From: JBFHIJ01 sp041596515
Lineage (GTDB): Bacteria; Bacteroidota; Ignavibacteria; Kapaibacteriales; UBA2268
Reading direction: 5' to 3'
Assembly (NCBI GenBank): GCA_041596515.1
Contig: JBFHIJ010000005.1
Location: forward strand, 1 to 64,000
DNA: 64,000 nt
Shown: positions 16,229-24,455 of the stretch, piece by piece
Layout of the letters: each line of letters opens with the position of its first letter
Numbering within the stretch: the first letter of the stretch is position 1
Made by a program: the position numbers and the translations under genes
The notes under the pieces: model-generated
What the model was told of the DNA's origin: nothing
What the model saw: the letters and a program-made list of their open reading frames with translations, nothing else
Database searches by the model: none

Positions 16229-17269
16229 ATGTATATGTTTTCAATATTGATAACGCTACTTCTTTTTTTATCAAGCACACTATCTGCTGTTGAGAGTAAA
16301 TCACAGCTTCAGAAACTGCAGAATGAAAGCAACGCATTTGGTGAACAATTCAGAGAATTGTTTCGTGCTTCCAAAAAAGATGAAATTGTTGAAATGTCAA
16401 ATTCAAAATTAATATATCTCGATTCATTGATCAGCACAACTAAAGAAAAGGATATAGAAGTATATAATTGGGCAAGTCATGAATATCTGAAGATTCTAAT
16501 GACCAGCATGGTAATTGATAAACAATATACTTTCGATAAGAAATTTTGTACCGAGTTGTTTCAATCTATACCACCTACATCAGAAATATGGTCTTATGAT
16601 ATGATGTCAGCCAGTATCCCGTATGGTATGTCATTAGTGTTAAAGATTGATACAAAATCATATATTGACTCTATGCTGTTGTATTATCCTAAGCCAAAAG
16701 TAAGATCAAAACTGATATGTGACTTACTAATGGTATTTAAGAGAAACGATCCTGATGTATATGCTCATTATTACAAAATGTTTCTCAATATGCAAGATTT
16801 GCCGGAATGTAGAGAGTTTAAAAAGACTTTGGACAAGCAAAATCCTAACATCGGTAAACAACTAAAGCCCGAAGGATATACAAATTCAGAAAAAAAAGAA
16901 TGTTCGATTGAGTTCAAAAACTATGATTTTTATATTGTTGATTGTTGGACTACCTGGTGTGGTCCTTGCATAAACGAAATGGATCAAATTGAGAAAATCT
17001 ATCTTGCCCAGGACACGAGTAAAGTCAAGTTTATAGGAATTTGTATAGATGATGAAATCGAAAAAGGAAGTAAAATAGTAAATAAAAAATTCCACAAGAA
17101 TTGGCTGGCTCTATATTCAGTAGACAAAAATCAAAAATCATTTACCAAAGAGTATAATATTCATAGTTATCCTCATAAAATGATACTTGATTCCGAAGGT
17201 AAGATTTTGTACGACAAAGTTTATATCTTTGAGCTTGAAGCAATACTGAATAAAATACTTAATAAATAA
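16229..17269 (+). CDS. Exported TlpA/ResA-like thiol-disulfide oxidoreductase
   Basis: The 346-residue protein begins with a signal peptide (MYMFSILITLLLFLSSTLSA). A helical N-terminal region of about 200 residues with no recognised domain follows, then a thioredoxin fold (about 225-346). The active site is WCGPC in DCWTTWCGPCINEMDQ, and the cis-proline loop is SYPHKMIL. Such proteins reduce or isomerise disulfides outside the cytoplasm, for example in cytochrome c maturation. It lies 100 bp after the cysteine-rich lipoprotein and might act on it, which is inference from position. AGAGG precedes the start; the ATG at 16235 is an alternative. Confidence 0.75.
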   Translation: MYMFSILITLLLFLSSTLSAVESKSQLQKLQNESNAFGEQFRELFRASKKDEIVEMSNSKLIYLDSLISTTKEKDIEVYNWASHEYLKILMTSMVIDKQYTFDKKFCTELFQSIPPTSEIWSYDMMSASIPYGMSLVLKIDTKSYIDSMLLYYPKPKVRSKLICDLLMVFKRNDPDVYAHYYKMFLNMQDLPECREFKKTLDKQNPNIGKQLKPEGYTNSEKKECSIEFKNYDFYIVDCWTTWCGPCINEMDQIEKIYLAQDTSKVKFIGICIDDEIEKGSKIVNKKFHKNWLALYSVDKNQKSFTKEYNIHSYPHKMILDSEGKILYDKVYIFELEAILNKILNK

Positions 17270-17518
17270 ATATTTCTTGAAGCATAGTAAATAAAAGTTA
17301 TTCGACAAAAATAAGTCAATACTGGGTAGTCATTGGCTCGCATAAATATAAAACTTAAAATTCTGATTATTGATGTTAGGGGCAGACTTCCTACGCTTGA
17401 TAATTTAAAATAATTGGTGCTAATACTTCAGTACAAAAGAAGACTTTCCATAGCTAGTTATAAGCTTTGTATTATAGATAGGATAATCTTCATATTTTTA
17501 TATTTAAAGGAAATCACA

Positions 17519-18697
17519 ATGTATCGTATTTTACTTGCTTTAATGTTTTTTAGCACTACAGCTTTTGCAGATTTTAGTGAAATTTATCAGAACTCAGTTC
17601 ATATACCATATGATATAATTCGAATGGGAGATGGATATTTAGCCCATGGTTTAGGGAAATTTATAGCGAAAATTGATACAAACTCAAATATAAATGTTCT
17701 TATGCAATCTTCGAATTCCAGAGAAATAAATATAATTTCTGTATATGACAACTCAAGCTATATTTTGACAACTAACTCGCAGAATCTAGATGCAGTTGTG
17801 TTAAAAACAAATGATTACCTACAGTATGATACTATTTTCACAGGGAAAGATATCGGTGCGAATGCTATCATTGCAAATCAAAATGGTCTATTCCTGCCAA
17901 TCATACATAGTGGTGCTAGTAATAAGTATAGTATTGCAAAAATTGAAAATGGTAATCTAACTACAGTTAAAAATTTTCAGAATGCTATATTTGAATTAGT
18001 GAAGCTATCAGAAAACGAAATTGTTGCCCTTGGTACAATGCCTAATAATTCTTTGATTTATTCAAGTGATAGTGGTGATAATTTCCAAGAAATACCTTTG
18101 AATGATCAGAATCTTGAGAGAATAAAAGTCTACGATTCTAATATTTTTATTTCATCGCTAGATGGCAGACTGATCAAGTCAATAGATAAAGGTACAACAT
18201 GGAATACAATATTTGATGATGCTAGCTTCAATGGTTCTGCTACTTTCTATATTTGCAATAATGATACTATTTACTTTGCTCCCTCAGCAAATAATAATAG
18301 TTCTGTTCTTTATAAAACTGAAGACGGTGGTGAAAATTGGGAAGAAGTATATCAAATTGATGGCGAAGCAATAACAAGTATATTAGTGGATGGCAATAAA
18401 GCCATTTTGGGTACTACCGGAGGCAAAATCCTCTACAATGACAAATTCACATCTGTGCAGGAATGGCAAGTACTTGAACCTAACTCCTTAAAAGTATACC
18501 CTAATCCAAGTTCAGAATATTTGACTATAGATATTAAAGAAGAAATTAAATCCTTTAAAATAGTAGATATGCAAGGAAATGATGTTTCTGGCAAAGTTAA
18601 TTTAGTAGGTAAAACTTTAGATTTGACTAACTTAGCATCAGGCACTTATACTTTGATGATCGATGGGAAAACTGCACAGGTAGCTATCAATAGATAA
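17519..18697 (+). CDS. Secreted beta-propeller protein with T9SS sorting domain
   Basis: From the ATG at 17519 (preceded by AAAGGAAATCACA) the protein has 392 residues. It has a signal peptide (MYRILLALMFFSTTAFA), then repeats with Asp-box/BNR-like turns (SSDSGDNFQEI, DKGTTWNTIF, TEDGGENWEEVY) that suggest a beta-propeller. The final 75 residues are a type A T9SS C-terminal domain (LKVYPNPSSEYLTI, SGTYTLMI). The protein should be exported by the type IX system and anchored or released at the cell surface. No catalytic signature is visible, so its ligand or substrate is unknown. A 17414 start would add an unlikely cytoplasmic leader. Confidence 0.8.
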   Translation: MYRILLALMFFSTTAFADFSEIYQNSVHIPYDIIRMGDGYLAHGLGKFIAKIDTNSNINVLMQSSNSREINIISVYDNSSYILTTNSQNLDAVVLKTNDYLQYDTIFTGKDIGANAIIANQNGLFLPIIHSGASNKYSIAKIENGNLTTVKNFQNAIFELVKLSENEIVALGTMPNNSLIYSSDSGDNFQEIPLNDQNLERIKVYDSNIFISSLDGRLIKSIDKGTTWNTIFDDASFNGSATFYICNNDTIYFAPSANNNSSVLYKTEDGGENWEEVYQIDGEAITSILVDGNKAILGTTGGKILYNDKFTSVQEWQVLEPNSLKVYPNPSSEYLTIDIKEEIKSFKIVDMQGNDVSGKVNLVGKTLDLTNLASGTYTLMIDGKTAQVAINR

Positions 18698-18717
18698 GAA
18701 AATAAAAATTTTAAATT

Positions 18718-18750
18718 AAAGAGCGTAAGGCGGTAGTTTTATGCTCTTTT
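18718..18750 (+). terminator. Rho-independent terminator after the T9SS propeller gene
   Basis: AAAGAGCGTA pairs with TATGCTCTTT (one G-T pair) around a 12-base loop and ends in TTTT. It closely resembles the terminator at 20827-20859. Confidence 0.75.
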
Positions 18751-18860
18751 AGATATAATATTAATGCACAGTTGATATTGCAGATTGATATAGTGATATA
18801 AATTGTACTCGGATTAGTAATTAGTTCCTAATAAAAGTTCTGTGAATAGCTATGTACAAT

Positions 18861-18910
18861 GAAGTATGCTCACTTACTCTGTAAGAAATAATTACGAAAT
18901 TGTTTATTGA
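18861..18910 (+). repeat. Dispersed intergenic repeat, copy 1
   Basis: About 50 bases beginning GAAGTATGCTCACTTACTCT are clearly related to 23516-23568, which begins GGAGTATGCTTACTTCCTCT. Both contain CTCTGTAAG and end in TTGAA. It is followed by GAGACAGCCT (about 18927-18936), which resembles the terminal repeat of the element at 9463-9750. It lies between two genes and is non-coding. Confidence 0.4.
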
Positions 18911-18954
18911 AGAGACTGACTCTGCGAGACAGCCTATTTTTTTAAGAGGAAAAC

Positions 18955-20814
18955 ATGATTAGCATTAGACATAAGTACCTAAGTATAATATCTATTTTGT
19001 TTGTGATTTTAACAGGATGTACACAAGCTCCTGACAACAAGAAATATAATTCGAATCATATGATTGTTATACCGGAAAATATTACTCCCAAGCAAAAAAT
19101 TAAAATTGAAGTAAATCATTCGGAAAAGATAGTTGATAGTTCTTATTTTAGAATCATGTGTTATAATAAAGAATGTCTTTTAGACCATTTTCGGATACCA
19201 ATTCCTTCCGGTAGCAATAAAAGGAGTATTTTTTATACTGTGCCTGAACAAACAGTATTTTTAAGAGTTATTTTGGAAGAAAAAGGAAAGGCACTTTTGC
19301 ATCAAATAACAGGTGTGATTAATGACTCTACTGATTTTATACACGGCAGAATTAGGGATTTGGAATATTCATGGTCACACGAAGAGATTATTGATAAATT
19401 CAAACACCTTGATTCAATTTCTGAAAGCAAACTAAGCTGGGGATACAAATTATATATAGAAAATATTTTACTGAAAATACTTCCTACTAATAAAGAAGTA
19501 GATAGTATGTATAAGTACATAAAATCCTACCATTTCTCTAATATAGAATCAGAATTTGAAAGCAATGTCGCATTATTTTTAGGATTTACTTTGGTTAAAG
19601 ATTACGATAAAGCTTACCAAATGCTTAAACTTTTAAAGAGTCAAAAATATGCGCATATAACACCTTCAGATATAGTAAAAATATTGATTACAAAGTTTTA
19701 TTCTTTTAACAGCATTCCATCATTAGAAACATATGAAGCAGTTCATATTAACGATGAAACTCTTAAAGTATTTAAAGAGCTTTATACTTGGAAAGAAATC
19801 TATACCGAATTGGCATCAAGAACTGATGCAAGCAAAAGAATTGACAGTGTTGCCTCTCAATATGATTTTATTCAAGATTTTATTGATTATCAAAGTAAAT
19901 TAATAATTAAGAATATAACTGATAATGGCAAAGAAGGTTTTCAAGTGATTTATGATGTTTTGAGATTCTATAAATATAATAATATGTACGAGGAAGTCAA
20001 AGAATTAATAAATTCAACCACTCCTTGGGCAGAATCTCTAAAAAATACTGATGTTTGGGATAGAGAAAAAATAGTTAGAGTTGAGTTTGACGATTTTTTA
20101 GGCAGATATGGTTTGTATCTTTCCATTTTAGGCGAAATGGCTTCTCGGGCTGGAAACTTAAAAGAAGCTGAATATTATTGGTTAAAAATAATAAATACGC
20201 AAGATGAAACAGATATTATGTATGGTTCTAAATTTACTGCAACATTAGGATTAGCAAAGTTATATACTAAAACTGGTAAATATGATCAAGCAGCAACTGC
20301 AATTGCGCAGTTAAAAAAATATGACCAAGATCCGTCTTTTGAAGAGACTTATAATGTATTAGTCAATAAAATGAATAAATTAAAGATAGATACTTCTAAG
20401 ATTGTGAGTATTATCCACAAAGAAGAAGTTAAAGATTTTGAAAAACATGTTGCCCCATCTACTATAGTATATAATGGGAAATCTAAAATAGATTTGTCTA
20501 GTTTAAACAATAAAACGGCAATGCTATTTTTAGATCCAATCTGTCCATCATGCAATGGACAGATTTCTTTAATTCTAAAATTGATAAATGACTTAAAAGA
20601 GTGCTCTGGAATGAACATTGTATTGGTAACTGACAAAACATATGACTCTTACGATTTAGATATGTATTACATAGATTACAGCAAAAAATTATTAAAGAAT
20701 TTTGGAGATATTGAAACTCCATCAACTGTAGTAATTAAAAATGGCTATATTGTATGGGAAGAAAACTATATCCCATCAACAAAAAGCACATGGAAGCATA
20801 TTGGCAAGATCTGA
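18955..20814 (+). CDS. Lipoprotein with helical repeats and C-terminal thioredoxin-like domain
   Basis: The 619-residue protein has a lipoprotein signal (ISILFVILTGC, cysteine about 22) after an AAGAGGAAAAC ribosome site. A long mainly helical region follows, with TPR-like pairs near 400-470 (GNLKEAEYYWLKII, TGKYDQAATAIAQL). The C-terminal 120 residues look like a thioredoxin fold with a CPSC motif in MLFLDPICPSCNGQ and a late TPSTVVIKNG strand. An anchored periplasmic or surface redox role is inferred. Together with 16229-17269 it makes two exported thiol-active proteins within 5 kb. No named family is recognised. Confidence 0.65.
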   Translation: MISIRHKYLSIISILFVILTGCTQAPDNKKYNSNHMIVIPENITPKQKIKIEVNHSEKIVDSSYFRIMCYNKECLLDHFRIPIPSGSNKRSIFYTVPEQTVFLRVILEEKGKALLHQITGVINDSTDFIHGRIRDLEYSWSHEEIIDKFKHLDSISESKLSWGYKLYIENILLKILPTNKEVDSMYKYIKSYHFSNIESEFESNVALFLGFTLVKDYDKAYQMLKLLKSQKYAHITPSDIVKILITKFYSFNSIPSLETYEAVHINDETLKVFKELYTWKEIYTELASRTDASKRIDSVASQYDFIQDFIDYQSKLIIKNITDNGKEGFQVIYDVLRFYKYNNMYEEVKELINSTTPWAESLKNTDVWDREKIVRVEFDDFLGRYGLYLSILGEMASRAGNLKEAEYYWLKIINTQDETDIMYGSKFTATLGLAKLYTKTGKYDQAATAIAQLKKYDQDPSFEETYNVLVNKMNKLKIDTSKIVSIIHKEEVKDFEKHVAPSTIVYNGKSKIDLSSLNNKTAMLFLDPICPSCNGQISLILKLINDLKECSGMNIVLVTDKTYDSYDLDMYYIDYSKKLLKNFGDIETPSTVVIKNGYIVWEENYIPSTKSTWKHIGKI

Positions 20815-20826
20815 GACAATAATCCT

Positions 20827-20859
20827 AAAAGAGCATAGCTATAAATTCTATGCTCTTTT
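20827..20859 (+). terminator. Rho-independent terminator after the thioredoxin-like lipoprotein
   Basis: AAAAGAGCATAG and CTATGCTCTTTT form a perfect 12-bp stem around a 9-base loop, with the T run as the 3' arm. It starts 13 bp after the stop codon. Confidence 0.85.
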
Positions 20860-21001
20860 AGTTTACATCCTCTCTACTACACTTCAAATTTTTATTCCCT
20901 TTGGTTTATTTTTTTTTATTTTGCATATTGTCTTACATGCAAAATATTATTCTGGATTTTGTATTGTAAGCAAATGATTTTCTCAGGGGGGAGAAAAAGA
21001 A

Positions 21002-21352
21002 ATGTTCAATTTTGTGAGAAGATTTGCTGATAGAATCAATCTATTTGATTATTTACCTAAACTCAGCGAAATCAGAAACTACATAATATCTAATAGATGG
21101 AAAAGCTTCGGCATCATAGTGCTTGCAGCTTTGATTACCATCTTTTATGTAGATAATGTTTTTCGAGTAAATACACTTCTTAATGACATACGTAAACTCA
21201 AGCAGGAAAAAGAAATTTTGCGCATGGATAGAGACAGAAACCGTGCGGAATTAATCAAGCTTCGCTCTGCTGACAGAATCATCCCCCTTGCTAAAAAGAA
21301 ATTAAACATGACAGAACCGGAATCTGCTCCTGAGATTATTGAAAGGGATTAA
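21002..21352 (+). CDS. ftsL: FtsL-like cell division protein
   Basis: The 116-residue protein has a short basic cytoplasmic segment, one membrane helix (about 37-54, SFGIIVLAALITIFYVDNVF) and a periplasmic coiled coil (VNTLLNDIRKLKQEKEILRM), then RSADRIIPLAKKKLNM. This layout, and its position six bases before ftsI, is that of FtsL, which links FtsQ/FtsB to the septal synthase. Sequence conservation in this family is low, so the call depends on topology and context. The ribosome site GGGGGGAG is strong. Confidence 0.72.
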   Translation: MFNFVRRFADRINLFDYLPKLSEIRNYIISNRWKSFGIIVLAALITIFYVDNVFRVNTLLNDIRKLKQEKEILRMDRDRNRAELIKLRSADRIIPLAKKKLNMTEPESAPEIIERD

Positions 21353-21357
21353 TAAAT

Positions 21358-23454
21358 ATGCCTAAGAAAGAAACAAAACAGCAGCCTGTTAGGCATAACA
21401 AGCTCTGGAAATATTTTTTTGCTGCTTCATTTCTACTTATTTGTTTAGCAATAGTTATTATTAGACTGTTCTATATTCAAATAGTAAATGCGGACTATTA
21501 CCAAAGCAAGGCGAAACGGCAACACGAATCAAAGATTGATTTAAAAGCTGATAGAGGATTTATTTTTGACCGTAATAATAATCTTCTTGTGACTAATGAC
21601 CATGAAGTCTCTATTGCTGTTGATCCCGGGCTTTTGGAAAATAAGGATTCTCTGATAACTGTTCTGTCTAAAGCTTTAGATATGGACACATTAGATTTGC
21701 AAAAAAAGATAAATAAGTCTAAAAGCCGATTTGTATGGATAAAACGTGGTATAGACAGATATAAAGTAAGAAATCTGGAAAAGTTTGAAGATAAGGGGCT
21801 AATCCTAAGAAAAGAGCCACAAAGAAACTATCTGTATAATAATAATGCTGCTCAGATTATTGGTTGTACTAATATCGATAATAATGGTGTCTCGGGTTTG
21901 GAGATGAAGCTTGACTCTATACTTAGAGGTCAGGACGGCTTCCTGATTATGTCTCGTGGCAGAGGTGGCAAGCTTTCGTATTATGCTGACTTACCTATGA
22001 AATCGGCTCGTGACGGGGCTTCTTTGCAGCTAACTATAGATATGAATCTACAGCAAATAGCAGAGTACGAACTTAGGCAGGGCATAATAAGAACAGATGC
22101 TGACGCCGGCACTGTTATAGCCTTAGATGTTAAGACTTCTGAAGTGTTAGCAATGGCTTCTTATCCCGGATATAATCCTAATTCAAAAACGGGAAAGACT
22201 TCTCAGACCATGAGGATAAGGGCTATAACTGATATGTACGAGCCGGGTTCTACTTTCAAAATGATAACAGCTGCTGCAGCAATGAATGAAAACATGGTTC
22301 AACCCGATGACATGTACGACGGACATCATGGTTTACTTCAAATGAAAGATTATAAAATTAAAGACGAACATGCTGTAGATTCCTGCAGTTTCGCAGATGC
22401 TGTGAGATATTCAAGCAATATTATTTTCTCTACCATTGCTGACAACATGAGCAAAGGTAAGTTCTATAAGTACGTTAGAGACTTTGGTTTTGGTATCAAA
22501 ACAGATATTGATTTGCCGGGCGAAGTGCCGGGCAGACTAAGGAAGCCTGATCAGTTCACAGGTGCTACTAAGCGCTTTATGGGGCATGGCTACGGGCTTG
22601 GAGTTACTCCTTTGCAGCTTATCAATGCTTATGCCTGCATAGCTAACGGTGGTGTGCTTATGAAACCATATCTTATAAAGCAAGTTAGAGACCGCAACGG
22701 TAACGTTATAATAGAAAATTCGCCACAGAAAGTAAGAGGAGTAATATCTTCGCGCACTGCTGAGGATGTCGCTAAACTTTTCTGTGCGGTTGTAGATAGC
22801 GGAACGGGCACAGCGGCACGAATCAATAATATAGAAGTGGCAGGCAAAACCGGAACTAGCCAGCAACTTATAAAGGGAAGATACACTCGCGGTTATTACA
22901 CTGCTTCATTTTCAGGCTTTTTCCCTGCAGTTAATCCGGAAATAGCTATGCTTGTGATAGTAGACCGCCCAAAACGCGGCTACTATGGTGGCTCCACTGC
23001 TGCACCAATCTTTAAAAATATAGCAAGTAAATGGATTACTGCCAAAGGTATTAACAAGCATGTCGAGATAGAAGAGTCTGACAGTGTCAAGGTGCCTAAT
23101 TTAATAGGACTTGATATCGCAACTGCCGAGGAGATTTTAGACCAACTTGATTTGGACTTTGATGACTCTCCAGATAAAGGTACTATTTCATGGCAGTCTC
23201 CGGTAGCGGACTCTGTAGTTATAAGAGATACTGATATTAAAATAAAGATATTTGAGAAATATGCAGACGATTTGGAATTTGCAGATTCATTAGGCAAAAA
23301 GCCTGACTTAAGAGGATATAATATCAGAAATGCTATAAAAGTTTTAAAAAGTAAAGGTATTGACTTTTCTATTCATGGTAAGGGCATAGTCAGGAAACAA
23401 TATTGGCAGAAAAAAGGCGAAGACAAGTATTTCTGTAAGATTTTAGCAAGATAA
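21358..23454 (+). CDS. ftsI: Septal peptidoglycan transpeptidase FtsI (PBP3) with PASTA domains
   Basis: The 698-residue class B penicillin-binding protein crosslinks septal peptidoglycan. It has one membrane helix (about 18-41) and a dimerisation region with RGFIFDRNNN. Its transpeptidase motifs are complete: S298-TFK, S352-SN and K497-TGT. After residue 570 come PASTA-type segments (VPNLIGLDIATAEEILDQL, and a degenerate second one from KPDLRGYNIRNAI), as in SpoVD-like FtsI of this phylum. The usual neighbours mraZ and mraW upstream and murE downstream are missing, so this is a detached piece of the division/cell wall cluster. Confidence 0.92.
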   Translation: MPKKETKQQPVRHNKLWKYFFAASFLLICLAIVIIRLFYIQIVNADYYQSKAKRQHESKIDLKADRGFIFDRNNNLLVTNDHEVSIAVDPGLLENKDSLITVLSKALDMDTLDLQKKINKSKSRFVWIKRGIDRYKVRNLEKFEDKGLILRKEPQRNYLYNNNAAQIIGCTNIDNNGVSGLEMKLDSILRGQDGFLIMSRGRGGKLSYYADLPMKSARDGASLQLTIDMNLQQIAEYELRQGIIRTDADAGTVIALDVKTSEVLAMASYPGYNPNSKTGKTSQTMRIRAITDMYEPGSTFKMITAAAAMNENMVQPDDMYDGHHGLLQMKDYKIKDEHAVDSCSFADAVRYSSNIIFSTIADNMSKGKFYKYVRDFGFGIKTDIDLPGEVPGRLRKPDQFTGATKRFMGHGYGLGVTPLQLINAYACIANGGVLMKPYLIKQVRDRNGNVIIENSPQKVRGVISSRTAEDVAKLFCAVVDSGTGTAARINNIEVAGKTGTSQQLIKGRYTRGYYTASFSGFFPAVNPEIAMLVIVDRPKRGYYGGSTAAPIFKNIASKWITAKGINKHVEIEESDSVKVPNLIGLDIATAEEILDQLDLDFDDSPDKGTISWQSPVADSVVIRDTDIKIKIFEKYADDLEFADSLGKKPDLRGYNIRNAIKVLKSKGIDFSIHGKGIVRKQYWQKKGEDKYFCKILAR

Positions 23455-23515
23455 GGGGCTTAATCCAGATTTGTCATTAGATGTCGTAAAGTGCTGTAAA
23501 ACACCGTAGAATCAA

Positions 23516-23568
23516 GGAGTATGCTTACTTCCTCTGTAAGGAAATATTAGGTAATTGCTGATTGAATA
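23516..23568 (+). repeat. Dispersed intergenic repeat, copy 2
   Basis: This copy begins GGAGTATGCTTACTTCCTCT and matches the segment at 18861-18910 over about 50 bases with scattered differences. It is followed by the hairpin AAGGGGTTTCAACCCCTT (about 23568-23585). No coding frame fits both copies. Confidence 0.4.
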
Positions 23569-23653
23569 AGGGGTTTCAACCCCTTGCCATGCAATGACTT
23601 TAGAGCTTTTTCATTCTTTCAAATGACATTTTTGGCTTAAAGGTTATAAAAAA

Positions 23654-23683
23654 ACGCAATTCTCTGGGCAGAGGGAATTGCGT
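23654..23683 (-). terminator. Terminator of the TerB-like small gene
   Basis: ACGCAATTC pairs with GAATTGCGT; read on the minus strand the stem is followed by seven T. It lies 31 bp after the stop codon of the 59-residue gene at 23714. Confidence 0.75.
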
Positions 23684-23713
23684 AAATTATATACTAATAA
23701 AGGGAGTAAGATA

Positions 23714-23893
23714 CTAATTAAATCTACTTTTGTTTTGCTTTAGGAAGCAGCACAATTTCTCATAATACTCTCGCTCTAAACTATCGACTTCGCCATCTGC
23801 ACTTATCATAGACCAAAACATATTTATAATATATTCTTTATCTATATCTTGATCTTGCATACAGTTTGCTACCATTTTTTCAATTTTTTCCAT
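23714..23893 (-). CDS. Small acidic TerB-like helical protein (59 aa)
   Basis: A 59-codon frame starts at ATG 23893 and ends at TAG 23714. The product begins MEKIEKMVANCMQDQDIDK and contains MISADGEVDSLEREYYEKL, like the acidic helix-turn of TerB/DjlA-type domains (ADGEIDEEE). No membrane segment or signal peptide is present. A terminator with seven U follows on the same strand, which supports a real transcribed gene. The ribosome site is weak (GGTGAAG). It is isolated, and its function is unknown. Confidence 0.6.
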   Translation of the reverse strand: MEKIEKMVANCMQDQDIDKEYIINMFWSMISADGEVDSLEREYYEKLCCFLKQNKSRFN

Positions 23894-24455
23894 AACTTCA
23901 CCATTTTGTCAAAGCCCAAGAATTGCACTTATTTGCTATATACCAAAGTATCGTGCCTTTATATATATACAAGCAAAAGATTATAAAGTTACATTTCACA
24001 ACAAAAGCTAAGACTTCCCTAATTCTTAGTTCGCAAAAGTCAAATTAACCATACAATATTTATGCCAAATACCTAATATATGATAATTATAGTAGAATTT
24101 ACATATTATACGTATATACTGTCAGTTGTTTGCAGTGGCACTAATTTGCTAAGAATTTTTACGTATTTTTGGTTGCAGCTGAAACCAATACGAGACTTCA
24201 GAGTATAATACTGATACGCAATAATTACTTTTTAGCAGTAGCAAGTCAAATAATATTTAATATTTAGGTTGAAATAAGTTATTTTGCATATAATGAGCAA
24301 GATATAAGCAGAAAGTGTAGATATTTGCTAAAATTAGTATTTCTTACTCGAGCTTGCTAAATGTTTTGGAAATATTTAGAGCCGGAATACACTTTTTTCT
24401 TTTTTTCAAGTCTAAAGAATACTGCTTATTAAAGATTAAATATGGGATGTTAGAT

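Larger units (their letters stand above)
23455..24455. other. Long intergenic region with a small gene and a repeat
   Basis: About 1 kb between ftsI and the DUF4397 lipoprotein gene. It contains a dispersed repeat (23516-23568) followed by an AAGGGG/CCCCTT hairpin, a terminator (23654-23683) and the 59-residue minus-strand gene at 23714-23893. From 23900 to 24455 I see only AT-rich sequence with one TATTTTTG box at 24164-24171, about 285 bp before the next start. Confidence 0.5.

Noticed and set aside
20741..20977. 78-codon plus-strand frame after the thioredoxin-like lipoprotein
   Set aside because: It overlaps the end of that gene and its terminator, and the tail is low-complexity hydrophobic sequence.
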